This document shows, piece after piece, positions 63,013-64,000 of a stretch of 64,000 bases of DNA (position 1 is its first letter; each line of letters begins with the position of its first letter). The DNA is from Streptomyces violaceoruber (GTDB lineage Bacteria; Actinomycetota; Actinomycetes; Streptomycetales; Streptomycetaceae), in contig JODI01000045.1 of the NCBI GenBank assembly GCA_000720805.1, forward strand, positions 6,003-70,002, given 5' to 3'. The notes under the pieces are model-generated. The model saw only the letters and a list, made by a program, of their open reading frames with translations. It made no database searches and had not been told where the DNA came from. The position numbers were made by a program, and so were the translations under genes.

Positions 63013-63846
63013 GTGATGACCCGTTCCGTGCGCCGGACCCGACGGACCCTGCAGGCGACCGGAGCGGGAGCCGCCGCGCTGCTCGCCCTCGCCGCCTGCT
63101 CCTCGTCCGGCTCGGACTCGGACTCGGCGGCCGCGGCCCCCACCTCCTCCGCCTCGGCCTCGGCGAAGCTCTCCGGCGAGGTGACCGTCTTCGCCGCCGC
63201 CTCCCTCCAGGAGAGCTTCACGTCCCTGGGCAAGCAGTTCGAGAAGGAACACCCCGGCACGAAGGTCACCTTCAGTTTCGGCGGCAGCGACAGTCTCGCC
63301 GCGAGCATCACCGGCGGTGCCCCCGCCGACGTCTTCGCCGCCGCCAGCCCCAAGACGATGGCGCTCGTGACGGACCAGAAGGACGCCGTCGGCACGCCGG
63401 CCACCTTCGTCCGCAACCAACTGGAGATCGCCACTCTGCCGGGCAACCCGGACAAGGTCTCCTCCCTCAAGGACCTCACCAAGTCGGGGCTGAAGGTCGT
63501 CCTCTGCGACAGGACGGTGCCGTGCGGTGCCGCCGCCCAGAAGGCGCTGGACGCCGCCAACCTGAAGCTCACGCCGGTTTCGTACGAGCAGGACGTCAAG
63601 AGCGCCCTGACGAAGGTCGAGCTGAGGGAGGCGGACGCGGCCGTCGTCTACAGGACCGACGTGAAGGCGGCGGGTGACAAGGTGGAGGGCGTGGAATTCC
63701 CGGAGTCGGCCCAAGCCGTCAACAACTACCCGATCGCCCTCCTCAAGAGCGCCCCCAACGCCGCCGCGGCCAAGGCCTTCATCGAGCTGGTCAAGTCCAC
63801 TGAGGGCCAGAAGACCCTCACCGGAGCCGGATTCCTCAAGCCATGA
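63013..63846 (+). CDS. modA: molybdate ABC transporter substrate-binding lipoprotein
   Basis: 277 residues from the GTG at 63013, 7 bases after GGGAG; the ATG at 63016 is an equally simple choice. Signal with lipobox LAAC in AALLALAACSSSG; mature part TVFAAASLQESFTSLGKQFE, SFGGSDSLAASITGGAPADV, FAAASPKTM and DAAVVYRTDVKAAGD are typical ModA. It captures molybdate outside the membrane. The stop overlaps the modB start (ATGA). Confidence 0.94.
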   Translation: MMTRSVRRTRRTLQATGAGAAALLALAACSSSGSDSDSAAAAPTSSASASAKLSGEVTVFAAASLQESFTSLGKQFEKEHPGTKVTFSFGGSDSLAASITGGAPADVFAAASPKTMALVTDQKDAVGTPATFVRNQLEIATLPGNPDKVSSLKDLTKSGLKVVLCDRTVPCGAAAQKALDAANLKLTPVSYEQDVKSALTKVELREADAAVVYRTDVKAAGDKVEGVEFPESAQAVNNYPIALLKSAPNAAAAKAFIELVKSTEGQKTLTGAGFLKP

Positions 63847-64000
63847 CCGACCCCGGCGACGCCACGCCCGGCCCCGCCGGTCCAGGCAGCCCCGCACCCA
63901 ATCCCACCGGACCCGGACCCGCCCCCGGCGAAGGCGCCCGGAGCGATACAGGCCCCGGCACGGGCCCGCCCCGTTCCACCGACCTGGGCCCCGCCGCCCC
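63843..64000 (+). CDS. modB: molybdate ABC transporter permease, N-terminal part only
   Basis: An ATG overlaps the modA stop codon by four bases and the frame stays open to the window edge (52 codons). Only a Pro/Gly-rich leader (TDPGDATPGPAGPGSPAPN...) is visible; the permease helices lie beyond the edge. The call rests on position and coupling to modA. Confidence 0.6.
   Translation, partial: MTDPGDATPGPAGPGSPAPNPTGPGPAPGEGARSDTGPGTGPPRSTDLGPAA

Overview
The window is chromosomal DNA from a Streptomyces or a very close relative. GC is very high, third codon positions are strongly G/C, GTG starts are common, and the gene content is typical of the genus: a divergent third elongation factor Tu (tuf3 type), a second apolipoprotein N-acyltransferase, mycothiol-type DinB proteins, DUF5999, DUF1707 and PadR/MmyB regulators. 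No rRNA, tRNA or CRISPR array was seen.

Layout. 1-10 kb: a left-edge fragment of a sigma-like protein, a thioesterase, two tandem paralogous membrane-anchored proteins (the first frameshifted), a spermidine-synthase-like methyltransferase, tuf3, a TVP38-type membrane protein, a thiolase divergent from an HxlR regulator, and uppP. 10-22 kb: SDR oxidoreductases, lnt convergently overlapping a Gfo/Idh/MocA oxidoreductase, DinB, a lipoprotein, ung, a family-5 solute-binding lipoprotein, a two-gene fabG-like operon and an excalibur-like protein. 21.4-26.3 kb is the most accessory-looking part: 67-bp tandem repeats, a DUF3037/HipA-like kinase pair, a tyrosine-integrase remnant, a large orphan two-helix protein with an extracellular type-1 periplasmic-binding fold, an IS481-like remnant and a scrambled second copy of the hipA 5' end. 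26.4-36.7 kb: a Rieske lipoprotein, then regulator/enzyme/exporter modules (isochorismatase-like with PPOX, LysR with DMT exporter, MocR with PPOX, two more DMT exporters), a ClpN-domain protein, SRPBCC and PadR.

36.7-38.2 kb is a scar: a divergent flavodoxin-fold oxidoreductase/MmyB regulator pair that has lost both 5' halves. 38.2-45.3 kb: PhzF, a CPBP protease, a binding-protein/VWA fusion, a GCS2-type ligase, conserved hypotheticals and a dense palindrome cluster. 45.4-53.1 kb is a xylan-utilisation locus: LacI regulator, GH10 xylanase, a three-gene sugar ABC transporter and a GH43 enzyme, with matching CGAAA/TTTCG palindromes. The extracellular xylanase would release xylo-oligosaccharides, the ABC system would import them, and the GH43 enzyme (no signal peptide) would cleave them inside the cell under LacI control. 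53.2-58 kb is the Kdp potassium-uptake operon, preceded by a 27-residue membrane peptide. 58-64 kb: a membrane hypothetical, an APC-type permease, degenerate 45-bp repeats, a DUF1707 protein, and a molybdate module (MerR-HTH/TOBE regulator, modA, start of modB) that runs off the right edge.

Main points for follow-up: the hipA-bounded island with the orphan sensor-like protein, the HipA/DUF3037 pair, the collapsed MmyB/flavodoxin pair, the isochorismatase-like protein lacking the catalytic triad, and several strong palindromic operator candidates between divergent genes. All family calls come from reading the translations; no database search was run.
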